Shown piece by piece: positions 8,455 through 17,692 of a DNA stretch of 64,000 nt (position 1 is its first letter; every line of letters begins with the position of its first letter). Under the pieces are notes generated by a model, which searched no databases, had not been told where the DNA came from, and saw only the letters and a program-made list of their open reading frames with translations. The stretch covers positions 2,266,001 to 2,330,000 of the forward strand of contig NZ_CP197471.1 in NCBI RefSeq assembly GCF_052180215.1. Direction: 5' to 3'. Position numbers and translations under genes: made by a program. The stretch is from Pseudoneobacillus sp052180215 (GTDB taxonomy: Bacteria > Bacillota > Bacilli > Bacillales > Cytobacillaceae).

Positions 8455-9954
8455 ATGCATTCAGGAAAAATACAACTCCCTCTTCAAACGCTAAGCCTTG
8501 TTGTTGGCTTTATGGTTTGGGTGCTTATTTCATCTTTAATGCCATACATAAAAAAGGATATTCCCCTTACAGATAATGAGGTAGCCTTAGTGACAGCTGT
8601 CCCAGTCATTTTAGGCTCTCTGATGCGAATCCTTTTAGGATATTGGGCAAACCGTTTTGGAGCCCGAATCATGTTTGTCATCAGCTTCATCATAATACTA
8701 TTTCCCGTTTTTTATATCAGCTTAGCTAACTCCATGACGGATTTAATCATTGGCGGATTAGTGTTGGGGATGGGTGGGGCTGTTTTCTCGATTGGGGTTA
8801 CTTCATTGCCTAAATATTACCCAAAAGAAAAGCACGGATTTGTAAATGGGATATATGGTGCGGGGAATATTGGTACCGCTATTACTGCTTTTTCCGCTCC
8901 TGTTTTAGCCAACCAGTTGGGCTGGTCTAATACCGTTCGCTTATTTCTTATCCCAATTATTTTGTTTGCTTTATTAAATTTTCTCTTTGGTGACAGAAAG
9001 GAAGCTAAGGTCAATAAGCCGCTTTCGGGACAAATTAAAAGTGTATATAAAAATGAGAAGCTTTGGTTTTTAAGCTTATTTTATTTTGTTACGTTTGGTT
9101 CCTTTGTTGCGTTTACCGTTTATTTACCAAATTTCCTTGTTTCGAACTTTGGGTTAACTTCGGTCGATGCTGGATTGCGGACAGCTGGGTTCATAACCAT
9201 TGCCACAATCATGCGACCTATTGGAGGATGGTTAGGGGACCGCTTCAATCCCTTCGTTATATTAGGGTTCGTGTTTAATATTTTGACCTTCTCAGGTGTA
9301 ATATTGTCCTTTTCACCGAATATTACCTTATACACCGTCGGCTGTCTCACCATCGCTTTATGTGCTGGTATTGGGAATGGAACGATATTCAAACTTGTAC
9401 CGTATTATTTTTCCAAACAAGCCGGTATTGTGAACGGGATTGTTTCGGCAATGGGGGGATTAGGGGGATTTTTTCCACCTATCGTTCTATCCATCGTGTT
9501 TAAAATTACCGGGCATTACGCGATTGGATTTATGTCGCTGGCGATGTTTGCCTTGGCAAGCTTTGTGATTATCGTCTGGATGTATCATCTAGAAAAAATA
9601 GGATTAGAAACGAAAATCATGGAGAATGTCGGACAAAGTATGATGGTTACAAATGTAGCCGGTACCATCGAAAAAGTAAACTATGCCTTTACAAAGGTAA
9701 CAGGTTACCCCGCTGAAGAGGTTATCGGTAAAAAGCCTAATATTCTCCAATCTGGCAAACATGATCAAACCTTTTATCAACGAATGTGGGATTCCCTCCA
9801 GCAAGATGGATACTGGCAAGGTGAAATATGGAATAAACGTAAAAATGGAGACATTTATTTAGAGTGGCTCACCATCAGTGAAGTGAAAAACGATGCAGGA
9901 GAAACCAAATATTATCTTGGATTATTTAGTGATATGACAGAGCAAAAAAGCTGA
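8455..9954 (+). CDS. NarK/NasA-type nitrate/nitrite transporter fused to a C-terminal PAS domain
   Basis: A 499-residue fusion. Residues about 1-380 are an MFS transporter with 12 predicted membrane segments and NarK-family blocks: GYWANRFGAR, GLVLGMGGAVFSIGVTSLPKYYP and GAGNIGTA in the first half, GGLGGFFPP in the second. Residues about 390-499 are a soluble PAS domain (TNVAGTIEKVNYAFTKVTGY, IGKKPNILQSGKHD, EIWNKRKNGDIYLEWLTIS, LGLFSDMTEQK). It would move nitrate in or nitrite out for the NarGHI enzyme encoded downstream, and the PAS domain could sense redox, oxygen or a ligand and gate transport. The reading frame is continuous through the join, so this is a real fusion. NarK proteins usually end after the last membrane helix (about 395-430 residues). 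The ATG follows GAAAGGAGAAG. Confidence 0.9.
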   Translation: MHSGKIQLPLQTLSLVVGFMVWVLISSLMPYIKKDIPLTDNEVALVTAVPVILGSLMRILLGYWANRFGARIMFVISFIIILFPVFYISLANSMTDLIIGGLVLGMGGAVFSIGVTSLPKYYPKEKHGFVNGIYGAGNIGTAITAFSAPVLANQLGWSNTVRLFLIPIILFALLNFLFGDRKEAKVNKPLSGQIKSVYKNEKLWFLSLFYFVTFGSFVAFTVYLPNFLVSNFGLTSVDAGLRTAGFITIATIMRPIGGWLGDRFNPFVILGFVFNILTFSGVILSFSPNITLYTVGCLTIALCAGIGNGTIFKLVPYYFSKQAGIVNGIVSAMGGLGGFFPPIVLSIVFKITGHYAIGFMSLAMFALASFVIIVWMYHLEKIGLETKIMENVGQSMMVTNVAGTIEKVNYAFTKVTGYPAEEVIGKKPNILQSGKHDQTFYQRMWDSLQQDGYWQGEIWNKRKNGDIYLEWLTISEVKNDAGETKYYLGLFSDMTEQKS

Positions 9955-9976
9955 GGGAAGAAACCTCAGCTTTTTT
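9944..9976 (+). terminator. Terminator after the narK-PAS gene
   Basis: AAAAAAGCTGAGG (9944-9956) pairs with CCTCAGCTTTTTT (9964-9976). The stem overlaps the stop codon of the transporter gene and separates it from the hemerythrin-narGHJI operon. Confidence 0.9.
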
Positions 9977-10064
9977 CTATTTTGAAAAACAATACTGACA
10001 GTTTTAGGAAATGTTTTTTTGGTAACGCTAATGAGGAATGGAAAAAATAGGAGGGAAGAAAAAG

Positions 10065-10532
10065 ATGTCAGGTCCGAGCTTGAGAATGCAGGATGCACAT
10101 TCCTCTATCCATGAGGCTGCATTATATGAAGCGATAGAATTAAAGCATTTATTACAAAGGTCCATTGAGGATGCGAGCCAAGACAAAGCACTTCAGATAG
10201 CAGACATCATGATTGAACATTGGGAATCACGAACGCTAAAGCATGCGGAAGCGGAGGAAGAGGGACTTTATAAAGATATGGTCCGAGATCATCCTCATAT
10301 GGAAAAATTAGTAAATCAATTAACACGTGATCACGATTTGATGCGTCGTATTGTTGGAATGATGAAGGAAACTTTATCGCAGGAAAAAGTTGACCTAGGG
10401 TTCATCAGCTTAATTGAAAGTTTAATCATTATTGATGAATTACATAATGAAGATGAAATGAATCAATTGCTAGCGAATGACAAACGTTCGTATCTTGATA
10501 ATCATGCAAGGGACCTAAAGTATGGCTCCTAA
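10065..10532 (+). CDS. Hemerythrin (HHE) domain protein
   Basis: A 155-residue all-helical protein of the hemerythrin HHE type. Candidate di-iron ligands lie in QDAHSSIHEA, LKHAEAEEEGLY, LTRDHDLMRR and DELHNEDEMNQLL. Such proteins bind O2, NO or a di-iron centre in the cytoplasm. As first gene of the nar operon it may protect the reductase from NO or oxygen, or help with maturation; that role is inferred. The ATG at 10065 is preferred over 10038 because AGGAGGGAAG sits 10-15 bp upstream. The end overlaps the next gene by 11 bp, indicating translational coupling. Confidence 0.82.
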   Translation: MSGPSLRMQDAHSSIHEAALYEAIELKHLLQRSIEDASQDKALQIADIMIEHWESRTLKHAEAEEEGLYKDMVRDHPHMEKLVNQLTRDHDLMRRIVGMMKETLSQEKVDLGFISLIESLIIIDELHNEDEMNQLLANDKRSYLDNHARDLKYGS

Positions 10533-10833
10533 ACCCAAACTTGAAGAAAAATTATTACGATTCGCTGCCCCTGCCATCTATCAAAAAATGATAGAGGTAT
10601 TTTCAGATCATAATATCCATTCTTACGACGTTCATGGAACGGTTGTGAAAAAGGAGGATGGAATTGAGGTGATGCTTCGTTTTTCTGCCCAATTTTTTGA
10701 AGAAGTCTCCATTCACTTTAGCAGTGCACAAGCTTCAAACCCAGATGAGTCAATGACACAATTTTTCAAAGAAACAGCTGAAAAATGTAAGTCTAAGTTA
10801 ATTTCAGACTACTATAAAATGATCAAGCTGTAG
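10522..10833 (+). CDS. Small conserved-looking protein of the nar operon, unknown function
   Basis: A 103-residue soluble protein that I do not recognise. It begins MAPKPKLEEKLLRFAAPAIY and ends in a helix with CKSKLISDYYKMIKL. No membrane segment, signal peptide or cysteine pair is visible. The start overlaps the hemerythrin-like gene by 11 bp, and another small gene follows after 16 bp, so it is translationally coupled within the nar operon. Position before narG suggests a role in nitrate reductase assembly or regulation, but this is only context. It could also be a partner of the hemerythrin-like protein. Confidence 0.7.
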   Translation: MAPKPKLEEKLLRFAAPAIYQKMIEVFSDHNIHSYDVHGTVVKKEDGIEVMLRFSAQFFEEVSIHFSSAQASNPDESMTQFFKETAEKCKSKLISDYYKMIKL

Positions 10834-10849
10834 AAGGAGTTGAATACCA

Positions 10850-11137
10850 TTGTTTTCTTTTGAAAGTGACGCCATGTTTGTCGATGACAGAGAAGACCTC
10901 ATTGCTGTGCTGCAAATGAGATTTGGAACCATTCCAGGGGAGTTAGTTGAAAAAATCTATCAAATCTCTGATATGAATACCTTGCAAAGACTGATATTGG
11001 CCGCGGCCAATGCAACATCCTGGGGTGTTTTTATAAAGGAATTACAGGATGGCGAAGGTTCATTTCGTCTCTTAGGTGAAGAATTTAATCCGCTTAGTGA
11101 GATGAAAGGAAAGGATGCTAGATATGGAGAAAAATAA
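10850..11137 (+). CDS. Small helical protein overlapping narG start, DUF4351-like
   Basis: A 95-residue protein with a TTG start preceded by AGAAGGAG. The segment VLQMRFGTIPGELVEKIYQI followed by SDMNTLQRLILAAANATSW resembles the DUF4351-type helical module (LxxRFGxxP ... LxxLLxxAxxAxS), a guess from pattern rather than a search result. No membrane segment is present. Its last 14-23 bp overlap the start of narG, so the two are translationally coupled. Function unknown; context suggests nitrate reductase biogenesis. Confidence 0.65.
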   Translation: MFSFESDAMFVDDREDLIAVLQMRFGTIPGELVEKIYQISDMNTLQRLILAAANATSWGVFIKELQDGEGSFRLLGEEFNPLSEMKGKDARYGEK

Positions 11138-14100
11138 AAATAAATTTTTCAATTCCCTTAAACACTTAGTCAGAGGTGAACGAATAAACGATGGATGGAC
11201 AGAGGAGAATCCACGTCCTCGTGATTGGGAATCCATTTATCGGAATCGTTGGGGTCATGATAAAACCGTCCGTTCTACCCACGGCGTAAACTGTACCGGT
11301 TCCTGCAGTTGGAAGATCCATGTGAAAGACGGCATCATCACATGGGAAACTCAGCAAACGGATTATCCTTCCACTGGTGATGATTTTCCTGAGTATGAAC
11401 CAAGGGGCTGTCCACGTGGGGCAAGCTTTTCCTGGTATACCTATAGCCCTACCAGGGTGAAATATCCATATATACGAGGGGATCTCTATGCATTATGGAA
11501 GGATGAATTAGCAAGAGCTAATAACCCGGTAGAAGCATGGGAAAATATTGTCACAAACCCTAAAAAACGCGAGCAATATGTCAAGGCACGTGGAAAAGGC
11601 GGCTTTGTCCGAGGCACGTGGAAAGAGATTACCGAAATGATAGCAGCCGCTACCATTTATACGATTAAAAAGTACGGGCCCGATCGTGTCTTAGGATTTA
11701 GCCCGATTCCGGCCATGTCGATGGTTAGCTATTCGGGAGGTTCTAGATTCCTATCTTTAATCGGGGGAACAATCCTTAGCTTTTATGATTGGTATGCAGA
11801 TTTACCTCCCGCTTCTCCGCAGGTTTGGGGTGATCAAACAGATGTTCCAGAAAGCGGAGACTGGTACAACACAAAGTATTTCATCATTTGGGGTACCAAC
11901 ATTCCGCAAACACGTACACCAGATGCCCACTTTATGGTGGAGTCTAGATACAACGGAACTAAGGTGGTTGGGGTAAGCCCTGATTATGCCGAATACGAAA
12001 AATTTGCCGATATGTGGCTGCCAGCAAAAGCTGGGACTGACGGTGCCCTTGCCATGGCCATGACCCATGTCATTTTAAAAGAATTCTATGTTGATAAAGA
12101 AACTCCTTATTTCTTAGAGTACGTAAAACAGTACACAGACTTACCATTTCTAGTCACTCTGAACCATCAGAATCAAAATGAAGCCTACCGTTCAGACCGT
12201 TTTTTAAGAGCTTCTGATCTGACAGACCAACAGGAGCTTGGTGAATGGAAGACCGTTGTTTGGGATGAAACGACAAATCAGCCTGCTTTTCCGAATGGTA
12301 GTGAAGGATTCAGATGGGATCAAGGGAATAAGTGGAATCTAGATTTAGACAATATAAACCCAAAGATGAGCTTTATGAACGATTCCGACGGTGTAGCACT
12401 TGTCGAATTTCCTTATTTTGGCGAAAAGGACGGAGGTACCATTAAACGTGGCGTTCCTTTTAAGAAAATGAAGGATATTTCCGGGAATGAATTAATTGTT
12501 ACAACTGTTTATGATCTCATGCTTGCTCATACAGGGGTAGGAAGAGGTTTACCAGGAGATTATCCCGCTGACTACAATGATGTCGATAGGCCTTATACAC
12601 CCGCTTGGCAGGAAAGTATTACGGGAGTGAAAAAGGAACATGTCATTCAAGTTGCCCGTGAATTTGCTGAAAATGCCGCTCTGACAAAAGGAAAATCCAT
12701 GATCGCCATGGGTGGAGGAACGAACCATTGGTTTCATAGTGATCAAATTTATCGTTCGATTTTGAACCTTGTTTTATTAACAGGCACTCAAGGGGTTAAC
12801 GGTGGTGGATGGGCACATTATGTAGGCCAAGAAAAGGTTCGTCCATTAGAAGGTTTTTCACAAATTGCCTTTGCCAATGACTGGGTGAAGTCACCAAGAT
12901 TTATGAACGGAACGTCCTTCTTCTATTTTGCAACTGAACAATTCCGGTATGAATATGACAAAAACGAAGAACAAACAGAGTGGGGCAGTAGGTATTCGAA
13001 TATGCATCCCGCAGATTTTAATGCACTTTCTGCACGCCTAGGCTGGCTACCAAGTTTCCCACAGCTTTCGCAAAATTCTTTAGACGTGATGAGAGAGGCT
13101 CGTGAACGCAACAGTGATGATCAAGCTGTTACAGCTGATATTGCTAAGCAGCTTACGGAAGGCAAATTAGATTTTGCCATTGAAAATCCAAATGATCCAC
13201 GGAACTTCCCGCGCGTATTCTTTAATTGGCGTTCGAATTTATTAGGAGATAGCGGGAAAGGCCATGAGTATTTTGTTAAACATCTCATCGGTTCTAGTGA
13301 TTCTGTTTTAACAGATAGTGAAAATTCCTGGCAGCCAGAGAATGTCAATGTGACAGAAAAGCCGCCTGAAGGAAAAACTGATTTGTTTATTGCCATGGAT
13401 TTCAGAATGACCAGCTCTGGTCTATTCTCAGATATCATTTTGCCAGCTGCGACTTGGTATGAAAAATATGATATTAGCAGTACTGATTTACATCCTTTTG
13501 TCCATCCATTTAATGCAGCCATTAGCCCGCCATGGGATACAAGAAGTGACTGGGATGCCTTCCGAGAAATTGCGAAAGCTTTTTCAGAGCTTGCCAAGGA
13601 TCACCTTCCAGCACAAGAAGACCTTGTTATGTCACCGCTTGCTCATGACACGATTAATGAGATTGCCCAGCCATTTGGAAAAGTGAAGGATTGGCGAAAA
13701 GGTGAAGTCGAAGCTATACCAGGTAAAACATTACCTAACTTCAATTTTGTCAAACGAGATTACCCAAATGTATATGACATGTGGATAACAGTCGGACCTA
13801 ATATCAAAAATGGTTATGGAACAAAGGGCGTTAAAATTCCAGGTGACAAGGTGTACAAGGAATTATTAGACCGACTGGGACCATCTAAACACGAAGGAAT
13901 AGGCAAAGGATATCCAGATTTATATTCTGATAAAAAAGCGATTAATGCGATTCTTCTTATGTCCGGTGCAACGAATGGAAAGCGTGCTGTTGAGGGCTGG
14001 AAGTCAATGGAGGAGAAGACAGGTAAAAAGCTTAGCCATATTTCTGAAGGTCGTGAAGAGGAAGATTACACATTAGATGCCTTAACCGTCCAGCCACGCC

Positions 14101-14795
14101 CTGCTATATCTACACCTGTTTGGAGCGGCTTAGAAAATGATAATCGTCGTTATTCACCATTTACGGTCAATAAGGAATACCATATTCCTTGGCATACCCT
14201 AACAGGTCGACAAAGCTTCTATTTGGATCATGAAGTAATGTTGGATTATGGTGAAGGACTTCCTGTGTATATTCCTCCTATTACGAGAGGAGCATTTATT
14301 AAAGGTGATCCTGAAATCAAAAATGATGGGAAATCGATTACATTACGCTTTATGACGCCTCATCAAAAATGGGGCATTCATACGATGTTTACGGATACCA
14401 ATCATATGGTACAGCTATTCCGTGGATGGCAAGTTGTTTGGATGAACGAAGAGGATGCTGTTTCTATTGGGATTAAGGATAATGATTGGATCGAATTGTT
14501 CAATCGTAACGGAGTCGTGGTAGCAAGAGCCGTCTTAACCTATCGAATGCCAAGAGGGGCTGTTTATATGTATCATGCCCAGGACCGAACCATGGGGGTA
14601 CCTGGAAATAGCATCAATAAAGTACGCGGTGGGACTCACAACAGTGTGACACGTATCTACCCGAAAAATACCCATATGATTGGCGGCTATTCTCAATTAA
14701 GCTATGGCTTCAATTATTATGGTCCTACTGGAAGTCAGAGAGACACCATGACAATTATCCGACCGTTAAAGGAGGTCGATTGGCTTGAGGATTAA
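11124..14795 (+). CDS. narG: Respiratory nitrate reductase, alpha subunit (Mo-bis-MGD catalytic subunit)
   Basis: Reduces nitrate to nitrite at the molybdenum cofactor, on the cytoplasmic face of the membrane. The protein of about 1223 residues matches NarG in length and blocks. FS0 iron-sulfur ligands are in THGVNCTGSC (His near 53, Cys near 57 and 61) with a later Cys in RGCPRGASFSW. The molybdenum-ligand Asp lies in DWYADLPPASPQVWGDQTD, and the C-terminal end GFNYYGPTGSQRDTM is typical. ATG 11124 is preferred because GGAAAGG lies 10-17 bp upstream; ATG 11115 is an alternative with a poor spacing. The C-terminus overlaps narH by 11 bp. No twin-arginine signal is visible, as in other Bacillus NarG. 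Confidence 0.97.
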   Translation: MEKNKNKFFNSLKHLVRGERINDGWTEENPRPRDWESIYRNRWGHDKTVRSTHGVNCTGSCSWKIHVKDGIITWETQQTDYPSTGDDFPEYEPRGCPRGASFSWYTYSPTRVKYPYIRGDLYALWKDELARANNPVEAWENIVTNPKKREQYVKARGKGGFVRGTWKEITEMIAAATIYTIKKYGPDRVLGFSPIPAMSMVSYSGGSRFLSLIGGTILSFYDWYADLPPASPQVWGDQTDVPESGDWYNTKYFIIWGTNIPQTRTPDAHFMVESRYNGTKVVGVSPDYAEYEKFADMWLPAKAGTDGALAMAMTHVILKEFYVDKETPYFLEYVKQYTDLPFLVTLNHQNQNEAYRSDRFLRASDLTDQQELGEWKTVVWDETTNQPAFPNGSEGFRWDQGNKWNLDLDNINPKMSFMNDSDGVALVEFPYFGEKDGGTIKRGVPFKKMKDISGNELIVTTVYDLMLAHTGVGRGLPGDYPADYNDVDRPYTPAWQESITGVKKEHVIQVAREFAENAALTKGKSMIAMGGGTNHWFHSDQIYRSILNLVLLTGTQGVNGGGWAHYVGQEKVRPLEGFSQIAFANDWVKSPRFMNGTSFFYFATEQFRYEYDKNEEQTEWGSRYSNMHPADFNALSARLGWLPSFPQLSQNSLDVMREARERNSDDQAVTADIAKQLTEGKLDFAIENPNDPRNFPRVFFNWRSNLLGDSGKGHEYFVKHLIGSSDSVLTDSENSWQPENVNVTEKPPEGKTDLFIAMDFRMTSSGLFSDIILPAATWYEKYDISSTDLHPFVHPFNAAISPPWDTRSDWDAFREIAKAFSELAKDHLPAQEDLVMSPLAHDTINEIAQPFGKVKDWRKGEVEAIPGKTLPNFNFVKRDYPNVYDMWITVGPNIKNGYGTKGVKIPGDKVYKELLDRLGPSKHEGIGKGYPDLYSDKKAINAILLMSGATNGKRAVEGWKSMEEKTGKKLSHISEGREEEDYTLDALTVQPRPAISTPVWSGLENDNRRYSPFTVNKEYHIPWHTLTGRQSFYLDHEVMLDYGEGLPVYIPPITRGAFIKGDPEIKNDGKSITLRFMTPHQKWGIHTMFTDTNHMVQLFRGWQVVWMNEEDAVSIGIKDNDWIELFNRNGVVVARAVLTYRMPRGAVYMYHAQDRTMGVPGNSINKVRGGTHNSVTRIYPKNTHMIGGYSQLSYGFNYYGPTGSQRDTMTIIRPLKEVDWLED

Positions 14796-16287
14796 AGCAC
14801 AAGTTGCGATGGTCATGCATTTGGATAAATGTATCGGCTGCCATACATGTTCAGTTACGTGTAAAAATGTATGGACCAACCGGCCAGGTACAGAGTATGT
14901 ATGGTTTAACAATGTAGAAACACGCCCTGGGGCTGGATATCCTAAGGAATGGGAAAACACAGACCGTTATAAAGGTGGTTGGGTGTTACGTAATGGCAAA
15001 CTGCATTTACGAGCAGGAGGACCCGTATCGAAACTGGCAAACATCTTTTATAATCCAAACATGGCAGAAATGAATGATTTTTACGAGCCATGGACCTATG
15101 ATTTTCAGCATCTACACAAAAGAGAAAAAGGTGAAAGTATTCCAGTAGCAAGACCAAGGTCCATGATTACAGGAAAATACATGGATAAGCCAGAATGGGG
15201 TCCGAACTGGGATGACGATTTAGCGGGCGGTAGTGAAACCGTTCCGTTGGATCCTAACGTACGTAAGCTGCAAGAACATATTGCCATGGAATACGAAAAA
15301 ACCTTTATGATGTATTTGCCACGGATATGTGAGCATTGTTTAAATCCATCCTGTGTGGCATCTTGTCCTTCCGGTGCGTTATATAAACGAGATGAAGACG
15401 GAATCGTTCTCGTTGATCAAGATGCTTGTCGCGGCTGGCGTTTTTGTATGAATGGATGTCCTTACCATAAGGTGTATTATAACTGGAATACTCACAAAGC
15501 GGAGAAATGTAATTTTTGCTATCCAAGAACAGAGGCTGGCCTACCAACCATTTGTTCCGAAACCTGCGTTGGGCGTATTCGTTATATCGGAGTAGTTTTA
15601 TATGATGCAGATCGAGTAAAGGAAGCCGCTTCCGTTAAAGATCCCAAGGAGCTATACGAGTCACAGCTTTCTGTCTTCCTAGACCCTTTTAACCCAGAAG
15701 TCATTGAAGAGGCACAGAAACAAGGCATCAATTATAGTTGGATTCAAAGTGCCCAAGATTCACCTGTCTATAAGATGGCCATAAAGTGGAAAATTGCTTT
15801 GCCTCTGCATCCTGAATATCGAACATTACCGATGGTATGGTATGTTCCGCCACTTAGTCCAATCATGAATCATATTACAAATGAACATGAATTAAGTGCA
15901 GATGGCTATATTCCAGCGGTGGACCAAATGAGAATTCCTATGGAGTATTTAGCTTCGATCTTATCAGCAGATGATACGAGCGTTATTCGAAAGGTTTTAT
16001 TAAAAATGTCAGCAATGCGTGTATACATGCGCCAGAAAAACGTTGGCGGAATGGATGAGACTAAAGTGAGAACCCTTCTTCAAGAAGCCGATACGACCGC
16101 TGAAGAAATTGAGGACATGGCAAGATTACTTGCCGTTGCGAAGTACAACGAACGATTCGTCATACCAACGGCTCGTAGGGAAATGAGAGAAGATCTTCAC
16201 TACAGACAAGGCGCTTGCAGTATTGAATATTTGGCTCCGCCAGAAGGAATGACCACATATCCATTTGAGAGAAGTGAAAATGCATGA
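14785..16287 (+). CDS. narH: Respiratory nitrate reductase, beta subunit (iron-sulfur)
   Basis: Electron-transfer subunit carrying four iron-sulfur clusters between NarI haems and NarG. The 500-residue product has cysteine runs CIGCHTCSVTC, CEHCLNPSCVASCPSG, CRGWRFCMNGCP (tryptophan in place of one Cys, giving the 3Fe-4S cluster) and CNFCYPR ... CSETCVGR. The TTG start at 14785 follows AAAGGAGGTC, a near-perfect ribosome binding site, and overlaps narG by 11 bp. Length is close to Bacillus NarH (about 490). It also overlaps narJ by 4 bp (ATGA). Confidence 0.97.
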   Translation: MRIKAQVAMVMHLDKCIGCHTCSVTCKNVWTNRPGTEYVWFNNVETRPGAGYPKEWENTDRYKGGWVLRNGKLHLRAGGPVSKLANIFYNPNMAEMNDFYEPWTYDFQHLHKREKGESIPVARPRSMITGKYMDKPEWGPNWDDDLAGGSETVPLDPNVRKLQEHIAMEYEKTFMMYLPRICEHCLNPSCVASCPSGALYKRDEDGIVLVDQDACRGWRFCMNGCPYHKVYYNWNTHKAEKCNFCYPRTEAGLPTICSETCVGRIRYIGVVLYDADRVKEAASVKDPKELYESQLSVFLDPFNPEVIEEAQKQGINYSWIQSAQDSPVYKMAIKWKIALPLHPEYRTLPMVWYVPPLSPIMNHITNEHELSADGYIPAVDQMRIPMEYLASILSADDTSVIRKVLLKMSAMRVYMRQKNVGGMDETKVRTLLQEADTTAEEIEDMARLLAVAKYNERFVIPTARREMREDLHYRQGACSIEYLAPPEGMTTYPFERSENA

Positions 16288-16886
16288 CAAATGAGGAAAA
16301 AGTGATTTTGTTAACCCTATCGAAAATAATGGTATATCCTGATCATGATTTTGAGCAAGAGCGTACAATGATTGAAGAATTCATAAAAGAAAATCTTCCA
16401 TCAAAGAAAACTCAAAAGGAAATCATGAGTCGCCTAAGATCACTTTATCAGCTATCTTTAGTAGACCTCCAAAAACTCTATGTGGAAACGTTTGATTATA
16501 AGGATAAAACCAGCCTTTATCTAACTTCTCATGAGCTTGGAGATAGCCGAAAACGGGGCGATGCATTAATCAAATTGCAGAAATTGATTTACGAAAGCGG
16601 ATTTGAGTACGAAGGGAAAGAATTAGCAGACTATATTCCAATGCTGTTGGAATTTCTAGCCGTTGCCCCGGAAGGAGAAGCAGTAAATCGCCTATCGAAA
16701 AGGTTAGCCTTTGCGATTCATCGTGTTATGAATCATCTCCCTGCTAGTCACCCTTATTACAGAGTGATGGAGCTTTTAATGATGTTTGTATTCGAAATTC
16801 CATCTTCCGAAGATATTACGTTGCTTGAAAAGGAACGTGAGGAAGCAGATTTAGACGAATTACCATATCCATTAATGTATCGATAA
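16284..16886 (+). CDS. narJ: Nitrate reductase molybdenum cofactor assembly chaperone
   Basis: Dedicated TorD/NarJ-type chaperone needed for cofactor insertion into NarG and for membrane docking; not part of the final enzyme. The 200-residue helical product has LYVETFDYKDKTSLYLTSHE near residues 60-80 and DYIPMLLEFLAVAP near 118-131, which are diagnostic NarJ blocks. Its ATG overlaps the narH stop in ATGA, and narI follows after 17 bp. Function follows from the family and from its place in narGHJI. Confidence 0.95.
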   Translation: MTNEEKVILLTLSKIMVYPDHDFEQERTMIEEFIKENLPSKKTQKEIMSRLRSLYQLSLVDLQKLYVETFDYKDKTSLYLTSHELGDSRKRGDALIKLQKLIYESGFEYEGKELADYIPMLLEFLAVAPEGEAVNRLSKRLAFAIHRVMNHLPASHPYYRVMELLMMFVFEIPSSEDITLLEKEREEADLDELPYPLMYR

Positions 16887-16903
16887 AGGGAGGTGGCACA
16901 GTT

Positions 16904-17599
16904 ATGGAAGTCATTTTTTGGTGGACCGTTTTTCCTTATATATGTGGGACCATTTTAATCGTTGCAACATTTTATCGCTTTATCTATCGAGGAAAAAGCT
17001 GGACAGCTCCTTCCACGGAAATTTTTGAAAAAAAATGGTTGAGAGTCGGTTCCGTTATTTTTCACTATGGGATTATCTTTGCTTTTCTAGGTCATGTCAT
17101 GGGAGTATTAATCCCGTTAGAGTTCTATAATGCCATTGGTGTCACAGATGATATGTATCACCTTTTTGCTATTGCCGGCGGTGGGGTCGCAGGTTTGATG
17201 GTCGTTTTTGGTTTAGTTGTGATCCTTCTTCGGAAATTTGTTTTCCCTAGTGTGGGAGCACATACGACGTTTGGTGGATATTTTACAATTCTATGGCTGC
17301 TGCTCGCAGCTGGATTAGGAACCTATATGACTTTAATCTACAATACAACTGTAGGTGAGTATGAATATAGGCTATCGATTGGACCATGGTTCAGAAGTTT
17401 ATTTACCTTTAATCCGAAAGCAGATTTGATGCTTGGTGTACCAACTTTATTTAAAGTCCATATCATCGTTTCGTTTATTTTATTTGCAGCGATACCATTT
17501 ACTAAACTTGTTCATATGTTCAGTTTTCCAGTTCGATATCCTTCACGGGCGCCGCAGCAATATCGGGCACGAGATGAATATAAAAAGGATAGTCATTAA
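16904..17599 (+). CDS. narI: Respiratory nitrate reductase, gamma subunit (cytochrome b)
   Basis: Membrane anchor that oxidises menaquinol and passes electrons through two b haems to NarH. The 231-residue product has five predicted membrane helices. Candidate haem-ligand histidines lie in VIFHYGIIFAFLGHVMG (first pair, residues about 51 and 61) and in FKVHIIVSF and KLVHMFSFPVRY near the C-terminus. The start follows GGGAGGTGGC, 17 bp after narJ, and the gene is last in the operon, with a terminator 10 bp after the stop. Confidence 0.96.
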   Translation: MEVIFWWTVFPYICGTILIVATFYRFIYRGKSWTAPSTEIFEKKWLRVGSVIFHYGIIFAFLGHVMGVLIPLEFYNAIGVTDDMYHLFAIAGGGVAGLMVVFGLVVILLRKFVFPSVGAHTTFGGYFTILWLLLAAGLGTYMTLIYNTTVGEYEYRLSIGPWFRSLFTFNPKADLMLGVPTLFKVHIIVSFILFAAIPFTKLVHMFSFPVRYPSRAPQQYRARDEYKKDSH

Positions 17600-17608
17600 C
17601 CACTAAAG

Positions 17609-17637
17609 AACCTCCTTTGAATAAGGAGGTTTTTTTC
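17609..17637 (+). terminator. Terminator of the nar operon
   Basis: AACCTCCTT (17609-17617) pairs with AAGGAGGTT (17623-17631), followed by TTTTTT. It separates narI from the HesB-like selenoprotein gene. Confidence 0.88.
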
Positions 17638-17692
17638 AATGCATCTGAATCCTTGGATCTTTGTGATAAACTATTAATAAATTTCTTAAAAA

